Below are positions 15,658 through 24,201 of a stretch of 64,000 bases of DNA, in pieces. Made by a program: the position numbers and the translations under genes. Under the pieces are notes generated by a model that was not told the DNA's origin, did no database searches, and saw only the letters and a list, made by a program, of their open reading frames with translations. Origin of the DNA: WLJO01 sp032117595 (GTDB lineage: Bacteria; Actinomycetota; Acidimicrobiia; Acidimicrobiales; Ilumatobacteraceae); assembly GCA_032117595.1 (NCBI GenBank), contig JAULYZ010000004.1:1-64000 (forward strand). The letters run 5' to 3'. The number at the start of each line of letters is the position of its first letter. Position 1 is the first letter of the stretch.

Positions 15658-16410
15658 TCAGCGCTTCTTGAGCGCTGGGTGGGGGAGTGCAACCGACTGC
15701 GCCCGTCGCTGCTCGAACGAGCGCAGTTGCTTCACGATGAGTTCGTAGATGTGGGGCTCGACCAGTTCGGAGATCTCGTCCCGCATCTCTTTGTAGACGG
15801 GACGATGCCCCACAAAGGCGTGCTTGGCATCGGTGCACCACCAGTGGAACTCGTGCCCGGCATCGCCCCAGTCGCGCCGTTTCCATTCGCGCACGATGGA
15901 GGTGATGTGACCATCGTCGTCGGTGTGTTCCTCGAGGTGCACGGGCACCTGCCAGCAGACATCGGGCTTCCAGTCCATGGGCCGTTCGCCTGCGTCGAGG
16001 GCTCCGACGTGCAGGGCGCATCCGGCGCCGCGGTGGAAGCCGGGCCGGTTGAGGAAGATGCAGGCGTCGTCGTGGAGGCGTGTCACGGTGGAGCCGGTGT
16101 CTGCATCGGTGTCGAGGTAGCCATGGCGCTGCGCCTCGGCACGGAACTGCCACTGATCTGCCGTCAGTCGGGCGGCCGAGCGGCGGACCGTGGCGATGTC
16201 GCCCTTGTCGGCGAAATGCGCGCCGTACGAGCAGCAGCCCTGCTCCATCTCGGTGGCGTCATCGTCGAGCACTCCCTTGCAGCCTCGACCGAAGATGCAG
16301 GTCCACGACGAGAGCAGGAAGGTCGCGTCGATCACCCACGTCCGGTCCTCTTCGGGATCCTCGAAAGAGATCCACTCGTGCGGGTCGGCTGGCTGCGAAG
16401 ACTTCGACAT
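15658..16410 (-). CDS. conserved cysteine-rich protein of unknown function
   Basis: A 250-residue soluble protein with clustered cysteines: CIFGRGCKG, GCCSYGAHF, then CIFLNR, GAGCALH and KPDVCWQVP. The spacing recalls the zinc- or iron-binding cysteine patterns of YkgJ/DUF3109-type proteins, which is a resemblance and not a domain hit. The middle keeps the phrase GCALHVGALDAGERPMDW, the end is rich in acidic and aromatic residues (EFHWWCTD). No signal peptide or membrane segment. Divergent from glcD. It could bind an Fe-S cluster or zinc; no function is assigned. Confidence 0.75.
   Translation of the reverse strand: MSKSSQPADPHEWISFEDPEEDRTWVIDATFLLSSWTCIFGRGCKGVLDDDATEMEQGCCSYGAHFADKGDIATVRRSAARLTADQWQFRAEAQRHGYLDTDADTGSTVTRLHDDACIFLNRPGFHRGAGCALHVGALDAGERPMDWKPDVCWQVPVHLEEHTDDDGHITSIVREWKRRDWGDAGHEFHWWCTDAKHAFVGHRPVYKEMRDEISELVEPHIYELIVKQLRSFEQRRAQSVALPHPALKKR
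15659..15677. terminator. short hairpin between typA and convergent gene
   Basis: CAGCGC (15659-15664), 7-nt loop, GCGCTG (15672-15677). It lies just after the typA stop and inside the last codons of the convergent gene. Short and without a T tract, but the location suits a bidirectional terminator. Confidence 0.4.
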
Positions 16411-16419
16411 CAGGGCGAG

Positions 16420-16425
16420 AGGGTA
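16420..16425 (-). promoter_or_regulatory. -10 hexamer TACCCT, cysteine-rich gene
   Basis: Minus-strand TACCCT ends 9 nt before ATG 16410; leaderless arrangement, back to back with the glcD promoter. Confidence 0.45.
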
Positions 16426-16432
16426 TCGCCGC

Positions 16433-16438
16433 TAGGGT
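16433..16438 (+). promoter_or_regulatory. -10 hexamer TAGGGT, glcD
   Basis: TAGGGT ends 9 nt before the GTG start of glcD (16448), with no Shine-Dalgarno. Confidence 0.45.
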
Positions 16439-16447
16439 TCGTGCATC

Positions 16448-17869
16448 GTGGACGCAGGACTGATCGACAGCCTCGCTGCAGCACTCGACCGTGATCGTGT
16501 CCGGACGGGGCCGACCGAACTCGTGCTGTACGGCCGTGATGCGTCGAACATGCACGGTTCCACGGCAGTGGTCTGTCTTCCCACGACGGCTGCTGAGGTG
16601 CAGGCATGTGTCCGGATTTCGAACGACTTCGGGGTCCCCTTCGTCGCCCGTGGTTCGGGTACGGGGCTCGCCGGGGGAGCGGTTCCCCTTGACGGAGCGG
16701 TGGTCATTTCCCTCGCCAAGATGAACCGGGTGCTCGAGGTGGACGTTGCCAACCGACTTGCGTGGGTGGAGCCGGGGGTGCTCAACCTCGATCTGACCAG
16801 GGCGATGGAGGTGCATGGCCTGCACTTCGCCCCCGACCCCTCGAGCCAACAGAGTTGCTCGATTGGCGGGAACGTGGCGAACAACTCGGGAGGTCCGCAC
16901 TGTCTCGCTGATGGCGTGACCAACGCTCACATCCTTGGCCTGGAGGTGGTGCTGCCCACGGGTGAGCTCGTCGTGCTCGGGGGCGAGGATCCCGAGCCGG
17001 CCGGCCTCGATCTCCGCGGGGTGTTCGTGGGCAGCGAGGGCATGCTCGGTGTTGCGACCAAGGTCTGCGTACGGCTCACCCAGAATCCCCCCGGTGTACG
17101 GACGCTGCTCATGGACTTTGATTCGGTGGAGGCGGGCGCAGAGACCGTGTCGGCGATCATCGCAAGTGGTGTGCTGCCCGCAGCGCTCGAGATGATGGAC
17201 CGCCTGTGCATCGAGGCGGTCGAGGCATTCGTCCACGCCGGTTTGCCGCTCGATGCCGCTGCGGTGCTGCTCGTGGAGGTCAGCGGGTTGCAGCGTGGCC
17301 TCGAGGCCGACCTCGAGCGAGTCGTCGAAATCGGGCGGTTGCACGGGGCGCGCAGTGTTCGCATCGCCAAGGACGAGGCCGAGCGACAGCTCCTCTGGAA
17401 GGGGCGCAAGTCGGCGTTCGGGGCCATCGCTCGGATCAAGCCCAACTACTACCTCCACGACACGGTCGTGCCGAGGCGGCGACTCCCCGAGGTGCTCTCG
17501 AAGGTGTACGAGATCGCCGCCCGACACGAATTGTTGGTGCTCAACGTGTTTCACGCTGGCGACGGCAACCTTCATCCCCTGCTGGTGTTCGACCGCAGGG
17601 AGCCCGGGGTCGTGGAGCGCGTCCACGCTGCGGGCGAGGAGATCGTCGCTGTCTCGGTGGCGGTGGGTGGAGTGTTGTCAGGGGAACACGGGATCGGTCT
17701 GGAGAAGCGCGACTACATGCCCCTGATGTTCGGCCCCGACGATCTCGCAGCGCAGGAACTGCTCCGTTCGGCCTTCGATCCGGAGCGACGTTCGAATCCG
17801 CACAAGGTCCTCCCGAGTCCTGCTCGGTGCAGCGACGCGCACGCCGTGGCGGAGGGAATGTGGATCTGA
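16448..17869 (+). CDS. glcD: glycolate oxidase subunit GlcD (FAD-linked)
   Basis: A 473-residue FAD-linked oxidase of the VAO family, the catalytic subunit of glycolate dehydrogenase (glycolate to glyoxylate). FAD-binding motifs: RGSGTGLAGGAVP, SIGGNVANNSGGPHC and GSEGMLGVATKV; the C-terminal oxidase domain has FHAGDGNLHP and GGVLSGEHGIGLEKRDYM. It is followed by glcE (10-bp overlap) and glcF, so the three-subunit enzyme is complete. Substrate could also be D-lactate or another 2-hydroxy acid; the DEF arrangement favours glycolate. Confidence 0.92.
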   Translation: MDAGLIDSLAAALDRDRVRTGPTELVLYGRDASNMHGSTAVVCLPTTAAEVQACVRISNDFGVPFVARGSGTGLAGGAVPLDGAVVISLAKMNRVLEVDVANRLAWVEPGVLNLDLTRAMEVHGLHFAPDPSSQQSCSIGGNVANNSGGPHCLADGVTNAHILGLEVVLPTGELVVLGGEDPEPAGLDLRGVFVGSEGMLGVATKVCVRLTQNPPGVRTLLMDFDSVEAGAETVSAIIASGVLPAALEMMDRLCIEAVEAFVHAGLPLDAAAVLLVEVSGLQRGLEADLERVVEIGRLHGARSVRIAKDEAERQLLWKGRKSAFGAIARIKPNYYLHDTVVPRRRLPEVLSKVYEIAARHELLVLNVFHAGDGNLHPLLVFDRREPGVVERVHAAGEEIVAVSVAVGGVLSGEHGIGLEKRDYMPLMFGPDDLAAQELLRSAFDPERRSNPHKVLPSPARCSDAHAVAEGMWI

Positions 17870-18744
17870 GCACGTTTGCAGAGAGCGTGGGCGAGAGTGG
17901 TCCAGTTCGGATCGAGGGCGACTGCACGCGCGGCGGTGCGCCGGGGGATTTCCCTCTCGTGCGTGCGCCTGCCGGCATCGTCGAGTTCCTCCCGGCGGAG
18001 ATGACGCTCACGTGCGGCGCCGGTACGGCACTTGCAGAGGTGGACTCCGTCCTCGCCGCAGCCGGCCAGATGGTCTCGCTCGGAGAGACCGGCACGGTCG
18101 GTGGGGCACTCGGTTCGGGCTGGAGCGGCGTGAAGCGACTCGGGCACGGTCCGGTTCGTGACGCCCTCCTGCAATGTCGATACGTGAACGCAGATGGCAG
18201 GGTGGTGAAGGCAGGCGGGCCCACCGTCAAGAACGTGAGTGGCTTCGATCTGTGCCGGCTCATGGTGGGTTCGCGCGGCACGCTCGGGTTTCTGGGTGAG
18301 GTGATCCTGCGGACGCGCCCGAGGCCGAGATGTTCCAAATGGTTCATCTCGAGTGAGGCGGATCCAGTCGCACTCCTCAGTGCGCTGTACCGGCCTGCGT
18401 CGGTGCTCTGGAACGGCACGTCGGTCTGGGTCTGTCTGGAGGGACATCCCGACGATGTCGCTGAGCAGTCGCAGCGAATCCGAGGAGCAAGCGAGGTAGC
18501 GGGTCCGCCACCGCTACCGACCGGGGGTCGACGTTCCGTCGCGCCACGCGATCTCGGTGCCCTCACGGGACACTTCGTGGCCGAGATGGGAGTCGGGGTG
18601 GTGCATCACGCGGATCCGGCTTCGGCTGTCTCCGTCGATCCCGCTGTCCGCCTGCTCCACGGGCGTATCAAGCAATGTTTCGACCCTGTCGGACGGCTCA
18701 ACCCGGGCGTGGACGTGCTGTCACCGGTGGGGGGCAAGCCGTGA
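17860..18744 (+). CDS. glcE: glycolate oxidase subunit GlcE (FAD-binding)
   Basis: A 294-residue FAD-binding subunit, a shortened relative of GlcD without its full C-terminal domain. LPAEMTLTCGAGTALAEVDSV, GGALGSGWSGVKRLGHGPVR and GGPTVKNVSGFDLCRLMVGS with RGTLGF are the family motifs. I chose GTG 17860, preceded by GGAGGG at 17851-17856, overlapping glcD by 10 bp; an in-frame opening further upstream is antisense-like read-through of glcD. GlcF starts 4 bp before its end. Confidence 0.92.
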   Translation: MDLSTFAESVGESGPVRIEGDCTRGGAPGDFPLVRAPAGIVEFLPAEMTLTCGAGTALAEVDSVLAAAGQMVSLGETGTVGGALGSGWSGVKRLGHGPVRDALLQCRYVNADGRVVKAGGPTVKNVSGFDLCRLMVGSRGTLGFLGEVILRTRPRPRCSKWFISSEADPVALLSALYRPASVLWNGTSVWVCLEGHPDDVAEQSQRIRGASEVAGPPPLPTGGRRSVAPRDLGALTGHFVAEMGVGVVHHADPASAVSVDPAVRLLHGRIKQCFDPVGRLNPGVDVLSPVGGKP

Positions 18745-19892
18745 GGCTGCGCGTCGATGACGATGAACTGAGCGGGTGCGTATCGTGCGGACTCTGTCTC
18801 CCGCACTGTCCGACCTACCGGGCCACCGGGGAGGAAGCGTTGTCGCCGAGGGGTCGGATCACGGCGATGCGTGCCGTCCACTGGGACGGACTCAATCCGG
18901 GCGACGACTTCATCGACTCGATTGAGACGTGCGTTCAGTGCCGGGGCTGTGAGACGGCATGTCCGAGCGGTGTGCAGTTCGGACACCTCATGGAGGGCAC
19001 CCGCGCAACGCTCGCGGAGGCCCGCCGGATCACTCCGCGTTGGCAACGAGTTGCCTTCGGCGTCCTCGAGCACCATCGGACACTGCTCATTGGATCGACG
19101 CTTCTCGCCGTGGCCCAACGGCTGCGCCTCGTCCCGCGACGCCTCGGGCTCTCGAGGCTTCCGCTCCGGCGTGGTCCACGTCTGATCGGAACCGGCGAGG
19201 ACGTCTGGCTGTTCACCGGCTGCGTGATGGACGCATGGCAGAGGTCCACACACCGCTCCACAGCAGCGGTGCTCGAAGCAGTCGGTGCCCGCTGGCGTAC
19301 GCCCTTGCCGGGTGGTGACTGTTGCGGAGCGCTCCATGCGCATGCGGGTCTCGCAGAGCGAGCTCGTGATCTTGCGCGTCGCGTCATGGCGTCGATGCCG
19401 GGTGATCAGCCGATCGTGGTGAATTCGGCAGGCTGCGGGGCGGCCCTGAAGGAGTACGGTCATCTGCTCGGGGATGATGCAGCGCGACACTTCAGCGCCC
19501 GGGTGGTGGACGCCCAGGAGTTCGTTGCGGCCCGCGTGGACCGGCTGCAGGTTCGACGGACACTCGGCGCCGTCATCATCCAGGATCCGTGCCACCTCCG
19601 TCACGTCCAACGCGCACACCAGCACGTGCGGACGGTGCTCGCAGCGGTCGGTTCGGTGGTGGAACTCGACGACGACGGCCTGTGCTGCGGAGCCGGTGGT
19701 TCGTACAGCGCGCTCGAGCCAGAACTCGCGGGTCAGATTCGCGATCGCAAGCTCGCTGCGATCGAACGGGCGCGGACCCGGTCCGGGGCGGCGGTCGTGG
19801 CGAGCGCAAATCCGGGTTGCTCGATGCACCTTGCCGCATGTGGCGTCGACGTGCGCCACCCCATGGACCTTGTCGCCGAGGCGATTCGGTGA
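18741..19892 (+). CDS. glcF: glycolate oxidase iron-sulfur subunit GlcF
   Basis: A 383-residue electron-transfer subunit. Two 4Fe-4S motifs lie at the N-terminus (CVSCGLCLPHCP near residues 13-24 and CVQCRGCETACP), followed by two CCG domains with CCGALHAH, CHLRH, LCCGAGG and NPGCSMHL, which bind a non-cubane cluster in related heterodisulfide reductases. A basic central stretch (RLRLVPRRLGLSRLPLRR) is predicted near the membrane. GTG 18741 overlaps the glcE stop by 4 bp. Confidence 0.93.
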   Translation: MRLRVDDDELSGCVSCGLCLPHCPTYRATGEEALSPRGRITAMRAVHWDGLNPGDDFIDSIETCVQCRGCETACPSGVQFGHLMEGTRATLAEARRITPRWQRVAFGVLEHHRTLLIGSTLLAVAQRLRLVPRRLGLSRLPLRRGPRLIGTGEDVWLFTGCVMDAWQRSTHRSTAAVLEAVGARWRTPLPGGDCCGALHAHAGLAERARDLARRVMASMPGDQPIVVNSAGCGAALKEYGHLLGDDAARHFSARVVDAQEFVAARVDRLQVRRTLGAVIIQDPCHLRHVQRAHQHVRTVLAAVGSVVELDDDGLCCGAGGSYSALEPELAGQIRDRKLAAIERARTRSGAAVVASANPGCSMHLAACGVDVRHPMDLVAEAIR

Positions 19893-20131
19893 CCACGGGA
19901 AGCGGGCGCGCCAAAGGGGAGGAGATCGCCGATCGCCTGCAAGCGATCGCCGATGAGATCGCGGACCTTGCCATCGACGAGCTGCGCACTGCGGTGCGCC
20001 GTGGTGAACGCAACCGTCCGTCTGCTGAGCGCAGCCTCACGCAGGCGAGGCGCGCCGTGGAGAAGGCGGTGCACCTCTTGAGACGCCTCGACGACGATCC
20101 CGATGGTGTTCAGGACGAAACGTCCGCCTGA
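19889..20131 (+). CDS. small helical protein of unknown function
   Basis: An 80-residue, mostly charged protein that reads as two long amphipathic helices: GEEIADRLQAIADEIADLAI and the Arg-rich segment ending RRAVEKAVHLLRRLDDD. No cysteines, signal peptide or membrane segment. The GTG start overlaps the glcF stop by 4 bp (GTGA), so it is the last gene of the glcDEF operon. Not recognised; it could be a small coiled-coil partner of the oxidase complex, but that is a guess from position only. Confidence 0.7.
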   Translation: MTTGSGRAKGEEIADRLQAIADEIADLAIDELRTAVRRGERNRPSAERSLTQARRAVEKAVHLLRRLDDDPDGVQDETSA

Positions 20132-20153
20132 GGACCGGCGTTCTTGCGGGCGC

Positions 20154-20993
20154 TCAGCGGAACTCGAGTGGATCTCCTGACCGAATCGCACCCGGAGTGT
20201 GAACCCGCGCGTAGACGCCCAGGTTCTGGTTCAGCTCTCGCACGATGTGGCGAAGGATGGAGCGGTCCTCGGGGATCGATGCAGAGATCTCGCGGGTGGG
20301 CATGACGCATCTCGGACAGGGTGCAAGGACCTCCACCACGGCGCTCCCGATCCCGATGAGGGAGCCCTGCGCCCACGAGAACTCGGGGTAACCCGGTGTA
20401 TCGCCGGAGTCGACAAGGATGCTCGGACGGAAACGCTTGATGTCGACGACGGAGGCGGGAAGGGCCGCCTGCAACGAGCGCAGGGATGACGTCGTCATGA
20501 TCATCAGGGGGAAGGCGTCGTAGTACGCACCCGGCGGCGACTCGTACTCCATGATCTCGGGCGGAAAGATCGAGAAATCGGGGAGCGGCTCGTCCTCGTC
20601 CCTGCCCATGACTGCACGGATCTCTGCGAGCGGGTCGCCGTGCTCGGGAGCGCCACGGCGGAAGTGCTCGGTGTGCTCGGCACCGCGGAGCGGATCGAGA
20701 TGCACGTTGGCGCCGATGGCCGCGCTGATGAGCTCGTCGACGTCGGCTGCGTCGGTGGTGGTGGTGCGGCCATCGGGGAGGGTGATTGTTGCCGAGGTTC
20801 CGGATGGATTCGCTCGCGCCGCGCAGCGCATGAGCCCCCCGATCTTCTTGGCGCCCCGGATGCCGCCTCGATCGAGGTCCCGAACGGCCCAACGACGGTC
20901 ACCGACGAGTCCGAGCCGGTCGAGTTGGGCACTCGCGACGGTCTCGCCGATCATCGACTTCACGGGGTAGATCCAGATCTCCTCGACGCGCAT
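20154..20993 (-). CDS. MOSC domain protein (YcbX/mARC-like)
   Basis: A 279-residue protein with the MOSC N-terminal beta-barrel (VEEIWIYPVKSMIGE, GLVGDRRWAVRD) and a C-terminal MOSC domain. APCPRCVMPT contains the conserved cysteine that binds the molybdenum cofactor in mARC and YcbX proteins; VDIKRFRPSILVD is another family signature. Relatives reduce N-hydroxylated bases. I chose ATG 20993 (MRVEEIW), supported by a -10 element 6 nt upstream, over an in-frame ATG 39 bp further out that would sit beyond that promoter. Confidence 0.88.
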   Translation of the reverse strand: MRVEEIWIYPVKSMIGETVASAQLDRLGLVGDRRWAVRDLDRGGIRGAKKIGGLMRCAARANPSGTSATITLPDGRTTTTDAADVDELISAAIGANVHLDPLRGAEHTEHFRRGAPEHGDPLAEIRAVMGRDEDEPLPDFSIFPPEIMEYESPPGAYYDAFPLMIMTTSSLRSLQAALPASVVDIKRFRPSILVDSGDTPGYPEFSWAQGSLIGIGSAVVEVLAPCPRCVMPTREISASIPEDRSILRHIVRELNQNLGVYARVHTPGAIRSGDPLEFR

Positions 20994-20999
20994 GGCGCG

Positions 21000-21005
21000 A
21001 CCGTA
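21000..21005 (-). promoter_or_regulatory. -10 hexamer TACGGT, MOSC gene
   Basis: Minus-strand TACGGT ends 6 nt before ATG 20993, which helps choose that start. Confidence 0.5.
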
Positions 21006-21053
21006 CCGCTCCGAGTCGGGTAGGGAGGCCACCGCGTGGCGGGCAGACCCCCC

Positions 21054-22160
21054 TCAGGACCCGAGGCCGCTCGCCTTGGAGGTGAGGACGTCGAGGAGTT
21101 CGGTGAAGCTCTTCTGGAACGAGGCGACGCCCTCACGCTCGAGTTTGGCGGCAACGGCGTCGAGGTCGATGCCGAGCCGGGGAAGGGCTTCCCAAACACG
21201 GTGTGCCTCATCGAGGTTTCGGTCGATCGTGCGGGCCACCGTCCCGTGGTCGGCGAAGGCCGTCACGGTCGCATCGGGCAGGGTGTTGACGGTGTTCGGC
21301 CCGATCAACTCGTCGACGTAGAGGGTGTCGGGGTACGAGGGGTTCTTGGTGGAAGTAGAGGCCCAGAGCGGCCGCTGCACCTGCGCCCCACGTGCAGCCA
21401 GACGCTCCCAGCGGGGTCCGGAGAACGCCGTGGTGAAATGTTCGTACGCAAGTTTCGCCTGCGCAATGGCCGCCTTGCCGCAGAGCGAGAGCGCTTCGGC
21501 GTTGCCGGCGGCCTCGAGCTGTCGGTCGATCTCGGTGTCGACGCGGGAGATGAAAAAGCTCGCCACGCTGGCCACACGGCGCAGGTCTGCGCCAGGGCTC
21601 GACGCGTACTCCTCGAGCCCGGCGATGTAGGCCTCCACGACCGCTCGATAGCGCTCGAGGCTGAAGATCAGCGTGACGTTGATGCTCCGCCCCTCGGCGA
21701 TCATTCGCTGAATCGCGGGAATCCCCTCGGCAGTCGCAGGGACCTTGACCATGAGGTTCGGCCGGTTGATGACGGTGCTGAGCCCGCGAGCGGCCCGCTC
21801 GGTTCCGGCCGTGTCGTGGGCGAGCGACGGATCGACCTCGACCGAGACGTACCCGTCCACGCCCGAGGACTGCTCGTGCAGGGGAGCGAACACATCGAGT
21901 GCGCCGTGAATGTCGGCGAGCACGAGCGCCCAATATGAGTCGATGACCGAGGTCCTCGATTGCACGAGTTCGCGGAACTGGTCGTCGTACTCCGGCGATC
22001 CCTCGATGGCCTTCTGGAAGATGGTGGGGTTGGAGGTGAGGCCACGGATTCCCGTGTCACGGAGCGCGGCGAGTTGCCCGGAGGTGATGTACCCGCGCTT
22101 CAGGTTGTCGAGCCACGGGCTCTGACCCTGCTCTGCGTAGAGACGGACCAGGCGGTTCAT
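21054..22160 (-). CDS. tal: transaldolase
   Basis: Pentose phosphate pathway enzyme moving a dihydroxyacetone unit between sugar phosphates. The 368-residue length and GLTSNPTIFQKAI, VSVEVDPSLAHDT, NLMVKVPATAEG (Schiff-base Lys) and STSTKNPSYPDTLYVDELIG are those of the long actinobacterial/cyanobacterial Tal type. ATG 22160 overlaps the tkt stop by 4 bp, so tkt-tal form one unit. The frame is open upstream into tkt, but only as an antisense-phase shadow. Confidence 0.96.
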   Translation of the reverse strand: MNRLVRLYAEQGQSPWLDNLKRGYITSGQLAALRDTGIRGLTSNPTIFQKAIEGSPEYDDQFRELVQSRTSVIDSYWALVLADIHGALDVFAPLHEQSSGVDGYVSVEVDPSLAHDTAGTERAARGLSTVINRPNLMVKVPATAEGIPAIQRMIAEGRSINVTLIFSLERYRAVVEAYIAGLEEYASSPGADLRRVASVASFFISRVDTEIDRQLEAAGNAEALSLCGKAAIAQAKLAYEHFTTAFSGPRWERLAARGAQVQRPLWASTSTKNPSYPDTLYVDELIGPNTVNTLPDATVTAFADHGTVARTIDRNLDEAHRVWEALPRLGIDLDAVAAKLEREGVASFQKSFTELLDVLTSKASGLGS

Positions 22161-24127
22161 GCGGGCTCCCCCTTGATCAACTGTTGTGCGCAAGCAACGA
22201 CGTTGTCGACGTTGATGCCGAGACGGTCGAGTACGACTCCACCGGGTGCGCTTGCCCCGAACCGGTCGATCCCGACGCTCGAGTCGGCGAAGCGGTCCCA
22301 ACCGAACGTGGAACCCGCTTCCACCGACAGTGTCGGAACCCCAGGAGTGAGGATGTCGTTGCGAACCGCTCGGGGCTGCGCTGCGAACCGGTCCCACGAT
22401 GGCATCGACACCACCCGCGTACGAACGCCAAGTTCTTCGAGTCGATCTGCGGCACCGAGTGCGAGGTGGACCTCGGAGCCAGTGGCGACGATGATGAGGT
22501 GCGCAGGACCGCCAGACTCGCGAATGATTCCGGCACCACGCGCAACCGCCGATCCGTCGGTGCACACGGGGAGGTTCTGCCGCGAGAGGACGAACGCCGT
22601 CGGTCCGTCGTGCTCGAGCGCAGCGAGCACGGCCGCTGCCGTCTCGTTTGCGTCCGCTGGCCGCACCACATGCAGCCCAGGAATCGCCCGGATGGAGGCA
22701 AGGTGTTCGACGGGTTGGTGCGTGGGGCCGTCCTCGCCGACGCCGACGGAGTCGTGGGTGAAGACGAACCAAGCCTTCGCCCGACTGAGCGCTGCGAGTC
22801 GCAGCGCCGGGCGGAGGTAGTCGGCGAACACGAAGAACGTCCCGCCAACGGGCAGGACGCCGCCGTGGAGGGCCATGCCCACGAGCGCGGCACCCATGGC
22901 GTGCTCTCGGATCCCATAGAAGACCTGACGGCCTTCTGGGTGTTCCGCCGAATGGGTCGCCAGTCCGAGCTTGACCCCGGTGTTACCGGTGAGGTCGGCG
23001 GCGCCTGCGATCAATCCGGGAAGTGCCGGCACGAGTGCAGTAAGCACCTTCTGGACCGCGACACGGGTGGCAATGCTCTCGCCCGCTGCGAACGATGGCA
23101 CCAGCGCTGCAGCTCCTTCAGTCGGGCTGGAAGCCCAGGCTGCGTCCCACTGCGCGCGATCGATCGAGGATGAGGCGAGGCGCCGCTGCCATGCTGCGTG
23201 CGCGGCCGCACCCCTCTCGGCGCAGTGTGTCCGGACCGCACCGACCAGTTCTGCCGGTGCCCAGAACGGCTCGTCGGGGATGCCCATGACGGCCTTGGTT
23301 CTCGACACGTCGTCGGCGCTGAAGGGATTTCCGTGCGCCTCGTGGTTGTCGGTGTGATCGGGTGATGGCGCACCGATGTGTGACCGCAGGACGATGAGGC
23401 TCGGTCGATCGGTGACGGCCTTGGCCCGGTTGATCGCCGACTCGATAGCGTCGAGGTCGTTGGCTGCATCCCCGGCGTCATCAACGTGCCACCCGTACGA
23501 GCGGAAGCGACCCGCGACATCGTCGGAGCAAGCGAGCGATGTCGATCCGTCGATGGTGATCTTGTTGTCGTCGAAGATGCAGACGAGACGACCGAGCCCG
23601 AGGTGACCGGCCAGCGACGCAGCCTCGTGGCTGATGCCCTCCATCAGGCATCCGTCGCCTGCAATCACGTACGTCCAGTGATCGACCACGTCACTGCCGA
23701 ATCGCGCGCGGAGATTGCGCTCAGCAATGGCCATGCCAACAGCGTTCGCGAAACCCTGGCCGAGCGGCCCGGTGGTGACCTCGACTCCGGCTGTGTGTCC
23801 GACCTCGGGGTGGCCCGGGGTGGCCGAGTCCCACTGCCGGAAGGCTGTGATGTCGTCGAGTTCGAGCCCGTAGCCCGTCAGGAACAGCATCGAGTACTGC
23901 AGGATCGACGCATGGCCGCCTGAGAGGACGAAACGGTCGCGGTCCGGCCACAGGGGATTCGCAGGGTCGTGTTTCATCACACGGCTGTAGAGCACATGTG
24001 CGAGTGGCGCGAGCGCCATGGCCGTGCCTTGGTGGCCGCTCTTCGCCCGCAGCGGAGCGTCCATGGCGAAACCCCTCGCGAGGGAAATGGCGGAAGCGTC
24101 CTGGGCGGGCGAGAGGCGGTCGGGCAC
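22157..24127 (-). CDS. tkt: transketolase
   Basis: Thiamine-diphosphate enzyme transferring two-carbon units in the pentose phosphate pathway. The 656-residue protein shows KSGHQGTAMALAPLAHVLY, DRFVLSGGHASILQY, GPLGQGFANAVGMAIAE, the ThDP motif GDGCLMEGISHEAASLAG ending DDN, and the pyrimidine-domain HDSVGVGEDGPTHQP. I chose GTG 24127 (encoding MPDRLSPAQ) because transketolases begin here and a TACGCT element ends 6 nt upstream; the longer open frame upstream is Arg-rich and overlaps the FIST gene. Confidence 0.96.
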   Translation of the reverse strand: MPDRLSPAQDASAISLARGFAMDAPLRAKSGHQGTAMALAPLAHVLYSRVMKHDPANPLWPDRDRFVLSGGHASILQYSMLFLTGYGLELDDITAFRQWDSATPGHPEVGHTAGVEVTTGPLGQGFANAVGMAIAERNLRARFGSDVVDHWTYVIAGDGCLMEGISHEAASLAGHLGLGRLVCIFDDNKITIDGSTSLACSDDVAGRFRSYGWHVDDAGDAANDLDAIESAINRAKAVTDRPSLIVLRSHIGAPSPDHTDNHEAHGNPFSADDVSRTKAVMGIPDEPFWAPAELVGAVRTHCAERGAAAHAAWQRRLASSSIDRAQWDAAWASSPTEGAAALVPSFAAGESIATRVAVQKVLTALVPALPGLIAGAADLTGNTGVKLGLATHSAEHPEGRQVFYGIREHAMGAALVGMALHGGVLPVGGTFFVFADYLRPALRLAALSRAKAWFVFTHDSVGVGEDGPTHQPVEHLASIRAIPGLHVVRPADANETAAAVLAALEHDGPTAFVLSRQNLPVCTDGSAVARGAGIIRESGGPAHLIIVATGSEVHLALGAADRLEELGVRTRVVSMPSWDRFAAQPRAVRNDILTPGVPTLSVEAGSTFGWDRFADSSVGIDRFGASAPGGVVLDRLGINVDNVVACAQQLIKGEPA

Positions 24128-24133
24128 ACGGCG

Positions 24134-24139
24134 AGCGTA
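24134..24139 (-). promoter_or_regulatory. -10 hexamer TACGCT, tkt-tal
   Basis: Minus-strand TACGCT ends 6 nt before GTG 24127; it supports that start and a leaderless tkt-tal message. Confidence 0.5.
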
Positions 24140-24201
24140 GTGGTGGGCGGCACAGCGCCCGGGTCTTTCGGAGCCGGTCGTTGGGGCGGCTGCGAGCCCC
24201 T

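Noticed and set aside
17206..17859. Upstream extension of the glcE frame
   Set aside because: It lies entirely inside glcD in another frame, is Arg-rich, and GTG 17860 has its own GGAGGG.
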